DNA from: Spodoptera frugiperda
Taxonomy: Eukaryota > Arthropoda > Insecta > Lepidoptera > Noctuidae
Length of the DNA stretch: 64,000 bases
NCBI RefSeq assembly: GCF_023101765.2
Contig: NC_064235.1
Coordinates: 5,949,501 to 6,013,500, forward strand
Direction of reading: 5' to 3'
Shown here: positions 34,166-47,052 of the stretch, in pieces
How positions within the stretch are numbered: position 1 is the stretch's first letter
How the letters are laid out: the number at the start of each line of letters is the position of its first letter
Notes under the pieces: model-generated
Told to the model about the DNA's origin: nothing
Database searches by the model: none
The model's input: only the letters and a program-made list of their open reading frames with translations
Position numbers and translations under genes: made by a program

Positions 34166-37100
34166 CTGAATACAAGACAACACTGTTTATATACGCCGCG
34201 GTACAAATACATCGGAGTAGCTAGCATGGTTCCAGGGGCCTTATGCTATTACAATTGTGGACAGACAGGGACGGAGCTATGTAGGTTGTATAGCTCCGTC
34301 CCTCTCGCACTGCTCAGTGATCGACCATTCTGACACAATTGTAATAGCAGACTAAGGCCCCAGACGACCGCTCGCAATGGACAGGGGGCAGCACTTGTTG
34401 CACCACCTTCATATAAGTGCCCGATACACTTATGTGACAGATAGTGCATACAAATTACCTGCTTCATTCAAAGTTACCTGATACATAGCAGCTATTTAGA
34501 CATTGTGAAACAAGCACTTAATGTCCTACATACTATGGACACTGTTATAACTGCAAATAAACAGCTATTAGGCACGATCCAAGCCAAGTAGGTTGCTAAC
34601 TTTAATAGATTTTCTGTCTTATACTCTTAGTAATAAAATTGAAAATCTATTAATGCAATCGTTGCTACATACTATAGACACTTATAAATAGATATTAGGC
34701 ACGATTATCTAGCCAAGTCAGTTGCTAACGTTAATAGATTTTCAGTCTTATCCTCTTGGTAATAAAATTGAAAATCTATTAATGTATTTGCTGATAGAGC
34801 GACCGATTTCTGTACCCTTTAAGTACGAGTGAGATTTACGCTTAAAGAGATCGAAATGAGAGCGCGTTCGGCGCTTTGATTGGTTGGTGAATTCAAGCCG
34901 GCCAATCAGAGCGCCGAACGCGCTCTAGTTTCGTTTTTTGTACTAAGGGTTCTGGTATGTCTTTGTGTCGATCTCGGTAGATTTTGGATTAGCACAGGTT
35001 TGTTTTGTCAGAAATGTCGGTGAAATCGCGGTTTTTTCATAGTTAGTATAAGAAAGAGAATACTGACCATATATTACTTTTAAAATGTCACAGTTGTGAA
35101 AATCATACAAATGTAACTAATTTATTGTATTGCCACATTGTATAGCGGCATTACGTGCCGTAATGCGCACCTCTGCCTACCCCTTCGGGGATAAAAGGCG
35201 TGACGTTGTGTGTGTATGTACTCCCTCAGTCTTGGAGGAGGGGAGTGGATCAGTCATCTATCTATATGAAGTTATACACTAATTTAATTCATATTTGTAT
35301 GAGTTTTCAAATGTGACATTTGACTTAAACAGTCTAGAGTATAGTCCATCTTCGAATATATTATTTTCTAGTGTAGTAGATTCAAATGATTTAATTATAC
35401 ATATTTTTTATTTAATTAAACGTTCAGCTGATTATGTAATGTGTGGTTTCATTTCTATTTCTATATCTCCCTTTGGATATACTAGAATAAATAAATAATA
35501 ATAAATAAATAACCTTTATTGTACACCTTAAAATAAATTAAGCATAAGTAACATCTTATAGGATGAAAGTGCACAAAGGCGGCCTTATCGCTTATAGCGA
35601 TCTCTTCCAGGCAACCTTTGGGTGGAAGGAGCTGTTGAGTGGTAGTGGAGGTGGTTCTAGGTGTGTCTAGAAATTGACATTGTATTTTTAACTTCTTTAT
35701 AAAAAGAGGTTCACATTTTATTACTGCATGGTTGGTGCGGCTGTCACGCAGCGTGTATCGGGTTCTATTCCCGCACAGGGCAACTCTGTGTGTGATCCGC
35801 AAAGCCATCTATAGCACACATCTTTCCATATAAAAAACAGCTTAGTTGAGTCCGTTTCCACCAGTACTAAGCTATGTGTACCAATGAATATGATTGGTGG
35901 AAGTCAAACGCATCCACAGCAACGTAGCATAGCACATCTCTGGTGGAAAAGCACCCTCAATGACTTAGTTAAGTGATAGTTTAAGGGGTAATTTGAGCCC
36001 GTGTCCAGGGTATTACTCATTAGAAAGAAAACTAAAGAATTAAAATTCCAAATAGTTTATTATAAAACAAATATCTATAATAGGTCTACAATAGCCTTAT
36101 AAATTACACACTGCCCTACTCAGACACATTTAATGATTACTTAAACCATTCCTCAGTAACTATTATTGTTCCGAAAACAATTGCTAAGGACTGGGTTAAG
36201 TAACCATTAAATGACTGAGTACGGTAGTTAGTATCATAAAAATATATTTTAGTACAACATTTGTCTTGAAATAGGTTACAGCCGTCTACGGCCTTTTACT
36301 AAAATCCCATACATTAAGGAATCTATTTCACAGTTTTATATTCATATTGACAAGTTTCATATATTAGGCTGAAATAACCGTAAGTAAAATAATCTTAGTA
36401 CGCGTTTGCTTTACGTTTAAAGTAATGGTTGTTTTATTTGAGCCGGTCAATCCGAGCGCCGAACGCGCTCTCGTTTCGATTACTTTAAACGTAGAGCAAA
36501 CTCGTCCTAAGGTTTCTGAAGGCTTAGTAAGAGTTTGTATTAAGATCTAAGCACCGTAGCAGTCCGCACGTCAACTGCGAACGATGCGACGTTTGTTCGC
36601 TTGTGCCTGGCGGGCTAAGGAATTACTCCCTTACTCGGGTATATGGCACCCGCAGGAAGAGTAGCGTTGGTGACAAATGTTATCTACTCCATCGCGCCGC
36701 CACCACACAATAGGGATGATGACGGGGTATGAAAGTTAAAAATCTATTTAGTCCGTCAGTTAGGTAATGGAAAAATATTAGACACGTATTTTTATTTTGT
36801 CATCTATACTAATATTATAAAGCTGAAGAGTTTGTTTGTTTGATTGTTTGTTTGTTTGAACGCGCTAATCTCCAGAACTACTGGTCCGATTTGAATAATT
36901 ATTTTTGTGTTGAATAGTGCATTTATCGAGGAAGGTTATAGGCTATAAAACATCACGCTATGACTAATAGGAGCCAAGCAGAGCGGGTGAAACCGCGCGG
37001 AAGTAGCTAGTATAACATAACAATACTTAGATAAAACGAATCAAAGTTTAGGAGTGACAGCAAATACGTCATTTCTACGTTTAAAAAACGTACCTAGAAG

Positions 37101-37281
37101 TGAAGTCATATTTTATTTTATTATCATTTCAAATCGATATATCTTAGAAAGTATTTGTTTCCGTAAGAAAATAAAAAATACGTGTCTAATGTTTTCAAAT
37201 AATCAACATTAGAATAAAAATTACTCATCTACCCTATTATTAGCTTTAATCAGACTGTGTAATAGCCCTACCTTTCCCCCC
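34166..37281. repeat. Spacer D-C
   Basis: Same composition as spacer E-D, nearly base for base: GGGGCCTTAG-type MITE (34235-34361), SINE 3' block (about 35130-35206), LINE tail (35488-35666), TACTCAGACA-type MITE (about 36117-36223), TTAGTACGCG MITE (about 36394-36510), Helitron (36803-37010). Confidence 0.7.
36803..37010 (+). mobile_element. Non-autonomous Helitron, family 1 (copy beyond cassette C)
   Basis: TC...CTAG ends, 208 bp. The right flank (tataacataacaatac) matches the empty site of the other units. Confidence 0.8.
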
Positions 37282-38583
37282 TTATTCATTTAACTTAGGT
37301 TGCCTTAGCCTACGGGGGCGGGTCTTACTTTCAGTCAATTTACCAGGACTAGTGGCTCTTTTCAAAGCCCTATCTTTCTCCTCCTTCCTAGAAGACCTAG
37401 GGGCATCTAGGTTTTTAGAATTCTCCTTTTGCGACACAGCTTTAGGTGTCGCAAACTCATGTTCCAGATTTTTGACTAAGCCTTTTCTTAAAGTAGATTT
37501 TGAGTATGTTTTTATTGTGTTCAATGGCGTGAAGAATTGTTCAGGAGTCGACATGGGGGTAAAGAATTCATTAGATTTGTCTGTTTTGTCGTTTACAGGT
37601 GTTTTCGCTGTGTCAGTGACTGTGATCACCGGTTTTCTTGACGGTCTCGGTGTCAATATCTCTAAAACAGGTTTCGATGTCACCGGAACCGGTATTTTGA
37701 ATTCGGACACCGGTTTTCTTGGTTTCGGTTTCTCTTCTTTTTCGTCTGAACTGTTTTCGTCGAGGTTAAGTTTTATAACTTTACGTTTTTTCGGTAATTC
37801 CTCGTCTTTGACCTTTCTAGCCGATAATTGGGGGAGTTTGGCCTTCGATACGGGCGTTTTATCACCTTCCATCTTCATTTTCGGACTCAATTTCAGATTT
37901 TCGAACTCAGTTTCTAAATCAAACGCTTGTTTTTTGACCACATTCCTCAGTTTAGCTGACGCTATCATCAAATTCAGGATTTCATTGCTCAAATACACAT
38001 CATTTAGTCGCAGATCCTGGCAAATCTCATGTACAGTCACGATATATTCATCTGCAGCATCAAAATTACCATTTTTAAGCTCAAAAAACGACGCTTCGAT
38101 CAAAATTTCTAATTTCACCTTCCTAAATTCCTCTTCAAACATTATTCTAGTATGATCTACTACATATTTCTCGAAATCCAACTCTGTATATGATGTTAAA
38201 ACTGCTTTTAGCTTTGTATCAAAGTAATCAAAAGACCTTATAACACCATTGAAGTAATTTTTAGCTATTTCTTGTTCGTTCGCTCGAAAATACATGGAAG
38301 CTTCTAGACCGGCTGTTATGTAGAATATTATGGGACAATATGGGTTAATGCAGGCGTAACAGTCACATTGTTTATGCTTAAGGAAGTCAGGTAACACAAA
38401 TCCGGGTATGGTGACATATTTCCTAGTCGGACTGACTTGGGACTTGAACGATTGGCACTCTAGCATGGTCTCAAAGTCTTGCTTCGGCGCAAACATTTGG
38501 ATTTTCGCTTCTGTCGGTATGATTGGTGGATCGCTCGACGGAGGCAGGCCTAGGATGTACTTGAGGCGGTTGTCGATTTTCAC
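37282..38583 (-). CDS. Cassette C, long exon of separase-like gene, intact
   Basis: 433 codons plus TAA. Nearly identical to D including silent sites, suggesting very recent duplication or conversion. PVNDKTDKSN is its own combination. Confidence 0.8.
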   Translation of the reverse strand: MKIDNRLKYILGLPPSSDPPIIPTEAKIQMFAPKQDFETMLECQSFKSQVSPTRKYVTIPGFVLPDFLKHKQCDCYACINPYCPIIFYITAGLEASMYFRANEQEIAKNYFNGVIRSFDYFDTKLKAVLTSYTELDFEKYVVDHTRIMFEEEFRKVKLEILIEASFFELKNGNFDAADEYIVTVHEICQDLRLNDVYLSNEILNLMIASAKLRNVVKKQAFDLETEFENLKLSPKMKMEGDKTPVSKAKLPQLSARKVKDEELPKKRKVIKLNLDENSSDEKEEKPKPRKPVSEFKIPVPVTSKPVLEILTPRPSRKPVITVTDTAKTPVNDKTDKSNEFFTPMSTPEQFFTPLNTIKTYSKSTLRKGLVKNLEHEFATPKAVSQKENSKNLDAPRSSRKEEKDRALKRATSPGKLTESKTRPRRLRQPKLNE

Positions 38584-38974
38584 CTGTGAATGAAAATATT
38601 TTATAAGTAGTACGTATTTCGGGATTATTATTTGGTACTTAACTAATAGTTATACTGTCTCGCTTTTCGAGTTGTCGCTATGCTATGGATAGCTTCCCTA
38701 CTATCGATATATCGCATACTCGAGCTGCGCATCTTACTCGCACAGCTACATAGCTTAGTATCAGTGGAAACTGTAACATAGGTGCACAGCTTAGCACATC
38801 TTCGTAGCATAGTCACATAGCACATCTCTGGAGTATAAGCACCCTAAAAGTCCCAGTGTGACTAGAAATTAGTCAAGATTTCGTCAAATAGTTGTTATTA
38901 GTATTTTTATTACCTTTTATTGAAATCATAAATCATTTTGTTAGTTGTATAAGAAATAAACTACGAATATTTAC
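38584..38974 (-). other. Intron of cassette C
   Basis: Truncated family-1 MITE (about 38655-38835). Differs from D mainly by a short indel near 38780-38800. Confidence 0.5.
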
Positions 38975-39186
38975 CTGAGCATCGTCCATCTTGTGCACAT
39001 GCACGATGTCTGCATACAAGCTGGCCTGTGTGTGCGCGGCGCAGTGCGCGGCGGCCACCGCGCATGCGCAGCGCGCGCGGCGCCACCACTGCAGGCGCCG
39101 ACACACGCGCACGGCGCGCGCGCAGCTCGACGATATACCGCGCTTTGTGGACACCGAGCGGGGGCGGCGGGACAACCATTGTACAG
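38975..39186 (-). CDS. Cassette C, short GC-rich exon (separase-like)
   Basis: 212 bp, variant KRGISSSCARAV. Splice sites intact. Confidence 0.75.
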
Positions 39187-42077
39187 CTGAATACAAGACA
39201 ACACTGTTTATATACGCCGCGGTACAAATACATCGGAGTAGCTAGCATGGTTCCAGGGGCCTTATGCTATTACAATTGTGGACAGACAGGGACGGAGCTA
39301 TGTAGGTTGTATAGCTCCGTCCCTCTCGCACTGCTCAGTGATCGACCATTCTGACACAATTGTAATAGCAGACTAAGGCCCCAGACGACCGCTCGCAATG
39401 GACAGGGGGCAGCACTTGTTGCACCACCTTCATATAAGTGCCCGATACACTTATGTGACAGATAGTGCATACAAATTACCTGCTTCATTCAAAGTTACCT
39501 GATACATAGCAGCTATTTAGACATTGTGAAACAAGCACTTAATGTCCTACATACTATGGACACTGTTATAACTGCAAATAAACAGCTATTAGGCACGATC
39601 CAAGCCAAGTAGGTTGCTAACTTTAATAGATTTTCTGTCTTATACTCTTAGTAATAAAATTGAAAATCTATTAATGCAATCGTTGCTACATACTATAGAC
39701 ACTTATAAATAGATATTAGGCACGATTATCTAGCCAAGTCAGTTGCTAACGTTAATAGATTTTCAGTCTTATCCTCTTGGTAATAAAATTGAAAATCTAT
39801 TAATGTATTTGCTGTTAAAACGACCGATTTCTGTACCCTTTAAGTACGAGTGAGATTTACGCTTAAAGTAATAGAAATGAGAGCCTATTCGGCGCTCTGA
39901 CTGGTTGATTCATTCAAGCCGGCCAATCAGGACGCCGAACGCGCTCTCGTTTCGTTTTTTGTACTAAGGGTTCTGGTATGTCTTTGTGTCGATCTCGGTA
40001 GATTTTGGATTAGCACAGGTTTGTTTTGTCAGAAATGTCGGTGAAATCGCGGTTTTTTCATAGTTAGTATAAGAAAGAGAATACTGACCATATATTACTT
40101 TTAAAATGTCACAGTTGTGAAAATCATACAAATGTAACTAATTTATTGTATTGCCACATTGTATAGCGGCATTACGTGCCGTAATGCGCACCTCTGCCTA
40201 CCCCTTCGGGGATAAAAGGCGTGACGTTGTGTGTGTATGTACTCCCTCAGTCTTGGAGGAGGGGAGTGGATCAGTCATCTATCTATATGAAGTTATACAC
40301 TAATTTAATTCATATTTGTATGAGTTTTCAAATGTGACATTTGACTTAAACAGTCTAGAGTATAGTCCATCTTCGAATATATTATTTTCTAGTGTAGTAG
40401 ATTCAAATGATTTAATTATACATATTTTTTATTTAATTAAACGTTCAGCTGATTATGTAATGTGTGGTTTCATTTCTATTTCTATATCTCCCTTTGGATA
40501 TACTAGAATAAATAAATAATAAATAAATAAATAACCTTTATTGTACACCTTAAAATAAATTAAGCATAAGTAACATCTTATAGGATGAAAGTGCACAAAG
40601 GCGGCCTTATCGCTTATAGCGATCTCTTCCAGGCAACCTTTGGGTGGAAGGAGCTGTTGAGTGGTAGTGGAGGTGGTTCTAGGTGTGTCTAGAAATTGAC
40701 ATTGTATTTTTAACTTCTTTATAAAAAGAGGTTCACATTTTATTACTGCATGGTTGGTGCGGCTGTCACGCAGCGTGTATCGGGTTCTATTCCCGCACAG
40801 GGCAACTCTGTGTGTGATCCGCAAAGCCATCTATAGCACACATCTTTCCATATAAAAAACAGCTTAGTTGAGTCCGTTTCCACCAGTACTAAGCTATGTG
40901 TACCAATGAATATGATTGGTGGAAGTCAAACGCATCCACAGCAACGTAGCATAGCACATCTCTGGTGGAAAAGCACCCTCAATGACTTAGTTAAGTGATA
41001 GTTTAAGGGGTAATTTGAGCCCGTGTCCAGGGTATTACTCATTAGAAAGAAAACTAAAGAATTAAAATTCCAAATAGTTTATTATAAAACAAATATCTAT
41101 AATAGGTCTACAATAGCCTTATAAATTACACACTGCCCTACTCAGACACATTTAATGATTACTTAAACCATTCCTCAGTAACTATTATTGTTCCGAAAAC
41201 AATTGCTAAGGACTGGGTTAAGTAACCATTAAATTACTGAGTACGGCAGTTAGTATCATAAAAATATATTTTAGTACAACATTTGTCTTGAAATAGGTTA
41301 CAGCCGTCTACGGCCTTTTACTAAAATCCCATACATTAAGGAATCATTTCACAGTTTTATATTTATATTGACAAGTTTCATATAGCAGGCTGAAATAACC
41401 AGGACCTTAGTACGAGTTTGCTTTACATTTAAAGTAATGGTTGGTTTATTCGAGCCAAACCAGAGCCGAACGCGCTCTCGTTTTGATTACTTTAAACGTA
41501 AAGCAAACTCGTACTAAGGGTTCTGAAGGCTTAGTAAGAGTTTGTATTAAGATCTAAGCACCGTAGCAGTCCGCACGTCAACTGCGAACGATGCGACGTT
41601 TGTTCGCTTGTGCCTGGCGGGCTAAGGAATTACTCCCTTACTCGGGTATATGGCACCCGCAGGAATAGTAACGTTGGTGACAAATGTTATCTACTCCATC
41701 GCGCCGCCACCACACAATAGGGATGATGACGGGGTATGAAAGTTAAAAATCTATTTAGTCCGTCAGTTAGGTAATGATAAAATATTAGACACGTATTTTT
41801 ATTTTGTCATATAAGATACAATACTTAGATAAAACGAATCAAAGTTTCGGAGTGGGAGCAAATACGTCATTTCTACTTAAGATATATCGACTTCACTTCT
41901 AGGTACGTTTGTACCTAGAAGTGATCGATATATCTTCGAAAGTATTTGTTTCCGTAAGAAAAAAAATAAGTGTCTAATATTTTAAAATAATCAACAAGAC
42001 GGACATTCAAATAAAAATTAGTCATCTACCCTATTATTAGCTTTAATCATACTGTGAAATAGACCTACCTTTCCCCC
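39187..42077. repeat. Spacer C-B
   Basis: Left two-thirds match spacers E-D and D-C: GGGGCCTTAG-type MITE (39256-39382), SINE 3' block (about 40151-40227), LINE tail (40509-40688), TACTCAGACA-type MITE (about 41138-41244). The right part is of the other type: no Helitron (empty site near 41807) and a hairpin at 41880-41935. The switch point lies between about 41340 and 41800. Confidence 0.65.
41880..41935. repeat. Foldback hairpin
   Basis: AGATATATCGA-CT-TCACTTC... pairs with the sequence to 41935 through an arm of about 25 bp with a 2-nt bulge and a 4-nt loop (GTTT). Other cassettes have only one arm's sequence, reading on into TCATATTTTATTTT. Confidence 0.7.
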
Positions 42078-43378
42078 TTATTCATTTAACTTAGGTTGCC
42101 TTAGCCTACGCGGGCGCGTCTTACTTTCAGTCAATTTACCAGGACTAGTGGCTCTTTTCAAAGCCCTATCTTTCTCCTCCTTCCTAGAAGACCTAGGGGC
42201 ATCTAGGTTTTTAGAATTCTCCTTTTGCGACACAGCTTTAGGTGTCGCAAACTCATGTTCCAGATTTTTTACTAAGCCTTTTCTTAAAGTAGATTTTGAG
42301 TATGTTTTTATTGTGTTCAATGGTGTGAAAAATTGTTCAGGAGTCGACATGGGAGTAAAGAATTCATTAGATTTGTCAGTTTTTTCGTTTACAGGTGTTT
42401 TCGCTGTGTCAGTGACTGTGATCACCGGTTTTCTTGACGGTCTCGGTGTCAATATCTCTAAAACAGGTTTCGATGTCACCGGAACCGGTATTTTGAATTC
42501 GGACACCGGTTTTCTTGGCTTCGGTTTTTCCTCTTTTTCGTCTGAACTGTTTTCATCGAGATTGAGTTTTATAACTTTACGTTTTTTCGGTAACTCCTCG
42601 TCTTTGATCTTTCTAGCCGATAATTGGGGAGTTTGGCCTTCGATACGGGCGTTTTATCACCTTCCGTCTTCATTTTCGGACTTAATTTAAGATTTTCGAA
42701 CTCAGTTTCTAAATCAAACGCTTGTTTTTTGACCACATTCCTCAGTTTAGCTGACGCGATCATCAAATTCAGGATTTCATTGCTCAAATACACATCATTT
42801 AGTCGCAGATCCTGGCAAATCTCATGTACAGTCACGATATACTCATCCGCAGCATCAAAATTACCATTTTTAAGCTCAAAAAACGACGCTTCGATCAAAA
42901 TTTCTAATTTCACCTTCCTAAATTCCTCTTCAAACATTGTTCTAGTATGATCTACGATATATTTTTCAAAATCCAACTCTGTATATGATGTTAAAACTGC
43001 TTTTAACTTCGTATCAAAATAATCAAAAGACCTTATAACACCATTGAAGTAATTTTTAGCTATTTCTTGTTCGTTCGCTCGAAAATACATGGAGGCTTCT
43101 AGACCGGCTGTTGTGTAGAAAATTATGGGACAATATGGGTTACCGCAGGCGTAACAGTCACATTGTTTATGCTTAAAGAAGTCAGGTAACACAAATCCGG
43201 GTATGGTGACATATTTCCTAGTCGGACTGACTTGGGATTTGAACGATTGGCACTCTAGCATCGTCTCGAAGTCTTGCTTCGGTGCAAACATTTGGATTTT
43301 CGCTTCTGTCGGTATGATTGGTGGATCGCTCGACGGAGGCAGGCCTAGGATGTACTTGAGGCGGTTGTCGATTTTCAC
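42078..43378 (-). pseudogene. Cassette B, long exon of separase-like gene, frameshifted
   Basis: 1301 bp, one base short: the run of five G at the LPQL codons is four G here (about 42626-42629). The frame then ends at 42569 after about 269 codons with the same tail TRSYRKNVKL as copy H. The downstream part, in the old frame, is still fully open to PKLNE and stop. YACGNPYCP, FYTTAGL, ELDFEKYIVDHTRTM, ADEYIVTV. A homopolymer loss could also be a read error. Confidence 0.75.
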
Positions 43379-43721
43379 CTGTGAATGAAAATATTTTATA
43401 TGTAGTATGTAGTAAGTATTTTTGGATTATTATTTGGTACTTAACTAATAGTTATACTGCCTCGCTAGTCGAGTTGTCGCCGTGCTATGGATGGCTTCCC
43501 TACTATCGATACATCGCATATTCGAGCTGTGCATCTTCCTCGCACAGCTACATAGCTTAGTATCAATGGAAACGGTTACATATTTTCACAGCTTGGCTTT
43601 TACATCTGTGTAGCATACCTACTCGTAATTACATAGCAAATATCTAGTTGATAAGCACCCTAAAAGAGCTAGAAACTAGTTGAGATTTTGTCAAGTTAAG
43701 AAACAAAGTACATATATTTAC
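43379..43721 (-). other. Intron of cassette B
   Basis: Truncated family-1 MITE, more diverged than in C to F; a short internal deletion near the donor side. Confidence 0.5.
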
Positions 43722-43933
43722 CTGAGCATCATCCATCTTGTGCACATGCACGATGTCTGCATACAAGCTGGCCTGTGTGTGCGCGGCGCAGTGCGCGGCG
43801 GCCACCGCGCATGCGCAGCGCGCGCGGCGCCACCACTGCAGGCGCCGACACACGCGCCCGGCGCGCGCGCAGCTCCGCGTTACACCGCGCTTTGTGGACA
43901 CCGAGCGGGGGCGGCGGGACAACCATTGTACAG
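43722..43933 (-). CDS. Cassette B, short GC-rich exon (separase-like)
   Basis: 212 bp, variant KRGVTRSCARAG as in F. Splice sites intact. Confidence 0.75.
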
Positions 43934-45280
43934 CTGAATACAAGACGACACTGTTTATATACGCCGCGGTACAAATACATCGTAGTAGCTAGCGCGGTTC
44001 CAGGGGCCTTAGTCTGCTATTACAATTGTGGACAGACAGGGACGGAGCTATGTAGGTTGTATAGCTCCGTCCCTCTCGCACTGCTCAGTGATCGACCATT
44101 CTGACACAATTGTAATAGCAGACTAAGGCCCCAGACGACCGCTCGCAATGGACAGGGGCAGCACTTGTTGCACCACCTTCATATAAGTGCCCGATACACT
44201 TATGTGACAGATAGTGCATACAAATTACCTGCTTCATTCATAGTTACCTGATACATAGCGGCTATACAGACATTGTGACACAAGTACTTAATGTCCTACA
44301 TACTATGGACACTGTTATAACTGCAAATAAACAGCTATTAGGCACGATCCAAGCCAAGTCGGTTGCTAACTTTAATAGATTTTCGGTCTTATCCTCTTGG
44401 TAATAAAATTGAAAATCTGTTAATGCAATCGCTGCTACATACTATAGACATTTATATACAGCAATTAGGCAGGATTATCTAGCCAAGTCAGTTGCTAACT
44501 TTAAGAGATTTTCGATCTTATCGTCTTGGTAATAAAATAGAAAATCTATTAATGCAATTGGTGATAGAGCGACCGATTTCTGTACACTTTAAGTACGAGT
44601 GAGATTTACATTTAAAGTAATCGAAACGACAGCGCGTTCGGCGCTCCGATTGGTCGGCTTAAATAAATCAACCAATTAAAGCGCCGAACGCGCACTTTTC
44701 TATTACTTTAAGCGTAAATCAAACTCGAATTAAGGGTTCTGTATGTCTTTGTGTCGATCTCGGTAGATTTTGGATTAGCACAGGTTTATTTTGTCAAAAA
44801 CGTAGGTGTAGTATGTAGGAGAATACTGACCATATATTACTTTTAAAATGTCACAGTTGTGAAAATCATACAAATGTAACTAATTTTTGTATGTATGTGT
44901 GTATTCCGACATTGTATAGCGGCATTACGTGCCGTATTGTGCACCTCTGCCTACCCCTTCGGGGATAAAAGGCGTGACGTTGTGTGTGTATGTATTCTCT
45001 AAGTCTTGGAGGGGAGTGAATCAGTCATCTATCTATATGAAATTATACACTAATTTAATTCATATTTGTATCAGTTTTCAAATGTGACATTTGACTTAAA
45101 CAATCTAGAGTATAGTCCATCTTCGAATATATTATTTTCCTAGTGTAGTAGATTCAAATGATTTAATTATACATATTTTTTATTTAATTAAACGTTCAGC
45201 TGATTATGTAATATGTGGTTTCATTTCTATTTCATCCCCCTTTGAATATACTAGAAATTAACTTTGTATTTTTAACTTAT

Positions 45281-45570
45281 CTGCCTCGTTGGTCGAGTGG
45301 TCGCAAGTGCGACTGCCGAACAAGGGGTCTCGGGTTCGATTCCCGGGTCGGGTAAAGTATTACTGTATTACTACTTTTTTCGGATTTTCGAAAATTTCTC
45401 GGTAGTAGCACGGAGTCTGGAATTGTGTCCAATATATGGCAATAGGCTCACACCCTATTACATGGGACTTACAAAATAAATTGTGAAAAGTGGGTGTACA
45501 TTGTACAGTGGCATTACGTGCCATAATGTGCATCTCTGCCTACGCCTTCGGGGATAAAAGGCGTGACGTT
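45281..45570 (+). mobile_element. Full-length tRNA-derived SINE
   Basis: tRNA-like head (CTGCCTCGTTGGTCGAGTGG, B box GGTTCGATTCCCGGG), body with ATATGGCAATAGGCTCAC, and 3' block GTGCATCTCTGCCTAC...GGGGATAAAAGGCGTGACG. Other copies: 60427-60726 and 63343-63592 (plus), 55816-56060 and 58768-59281 (minus). The 3' block alone recurs in all spacers. Confidence 0.8.
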
Positions 45571-47052
45571 GTGTGTGTATGTATTCTCTAAGTCTTGGAG
45601 GGGAGTGGAACAGTCATCTATCTGATTGAAGTTATACACTAATTTAATTCATATTTGTATGAGTTTTCAAATGTGACATTTGACTTAAACAATCTAGAGT
45701 ATAGTCCATCTTCGAATATATTATTTTCCTAGTGTAGTAGATTCAAATGATTTAATTATACATATTTTTTATTTAATTAAACGTTCAGCTGATTATGTAA
45801 TATGTGGTTTCATTTCTATTTCATCCCCCTTTGAATATACTAGAAATTAACTTAGTATTTTTAACTTCTTTATAAAAAGAGATTCACATTTTATTACTGT
45901 ATGGTTGGTGCGACTGCCGCGCAGTGTCTAGTGGGTTCGATTCCCGCATGGAGCAACACCTTGAAAATATTAGAAATTAACATAGTATTTTTAACTTACT
46001 TCATATAAAGATATTTAAAAAAAAATTACATATTTATTACTGCACGGTTGGTGCGGTGGATGGGTAAACGGTTATCGCGCAACGTGTAGCAGATTCGATT
46101 CGATTTCCGCACGGAGCAACTCTGATTCACAAATCGTTTCGTAAAAAAAGATCCACATTTTATTATAGCTACTAGACTACCTGATATTGGAGTGGTTGCA
46201 AGTAAGACAGCCGAGCAAGGAGTCTCGCTTTTGAATCTTATGTCAAGGAAATTATGCGTGATGCAACAACTAATGTCCGTTTTCAACAACCCTTTTAAGG
46301 AATCCTTTTTTAGCTTATCTACAGTACAAGTGTCGCCTAAAAATACAAGTAAGGGATTAGTATAGCTGCTTTTCTACCAGAGATGTGTTATGTAGCTATG
46401 CTACGAGAATGTAATAGCTAAGCTGTGAAACTATGTGACTGTTACTAAGCTGTGCGAGGAAGATGCTCAGGTCGAGTATGCGATGTATCGATAGTAGGGA
46501 AGCCATCCGTAGCACCCATTTTTATATAAAACAAAAACAGCTTAGTTCAGTCCGTTTTCACCAGTGCTAAGCTATGTGTACCAATGAATGTGATTGGTGG
46601 AAGTCAAACGCATCCACAGCAACGTAGCATAGCACATCTCTGGTGGAAAAGCACCCTCAATGACTTAGTTAAATGACAGTTTAAGGGGTGTCAAGGGTAA
46701 TACTCATTAGAAAGAAAACTAAAGAATTAAAATTCCAAACAGTTTATTATAAAACAAATATCTATAATAGGTCTACAATAGCCTTATAAATTACACACTG
46801 CCAAACTCAGAGTCATTTGATGATTACTTGAACTATTCCTCAGTAACTATTATTGTTCCGAAAACAATTGCTAAGGACTGGGTTAAGTAACCATTAAATG
46901 TCTGAGTACGGCAGTTAGTTTCATAAAAATATATTTTAGTACAACATTTGTCTTGAAATAGGTTACAGCCGTCTACGGCCTTTTACTAAAATCCCATACA
47001 TTAAGGAATCTATTTCACAGTTTTATATTCATATTGACAGGATTCATATATC

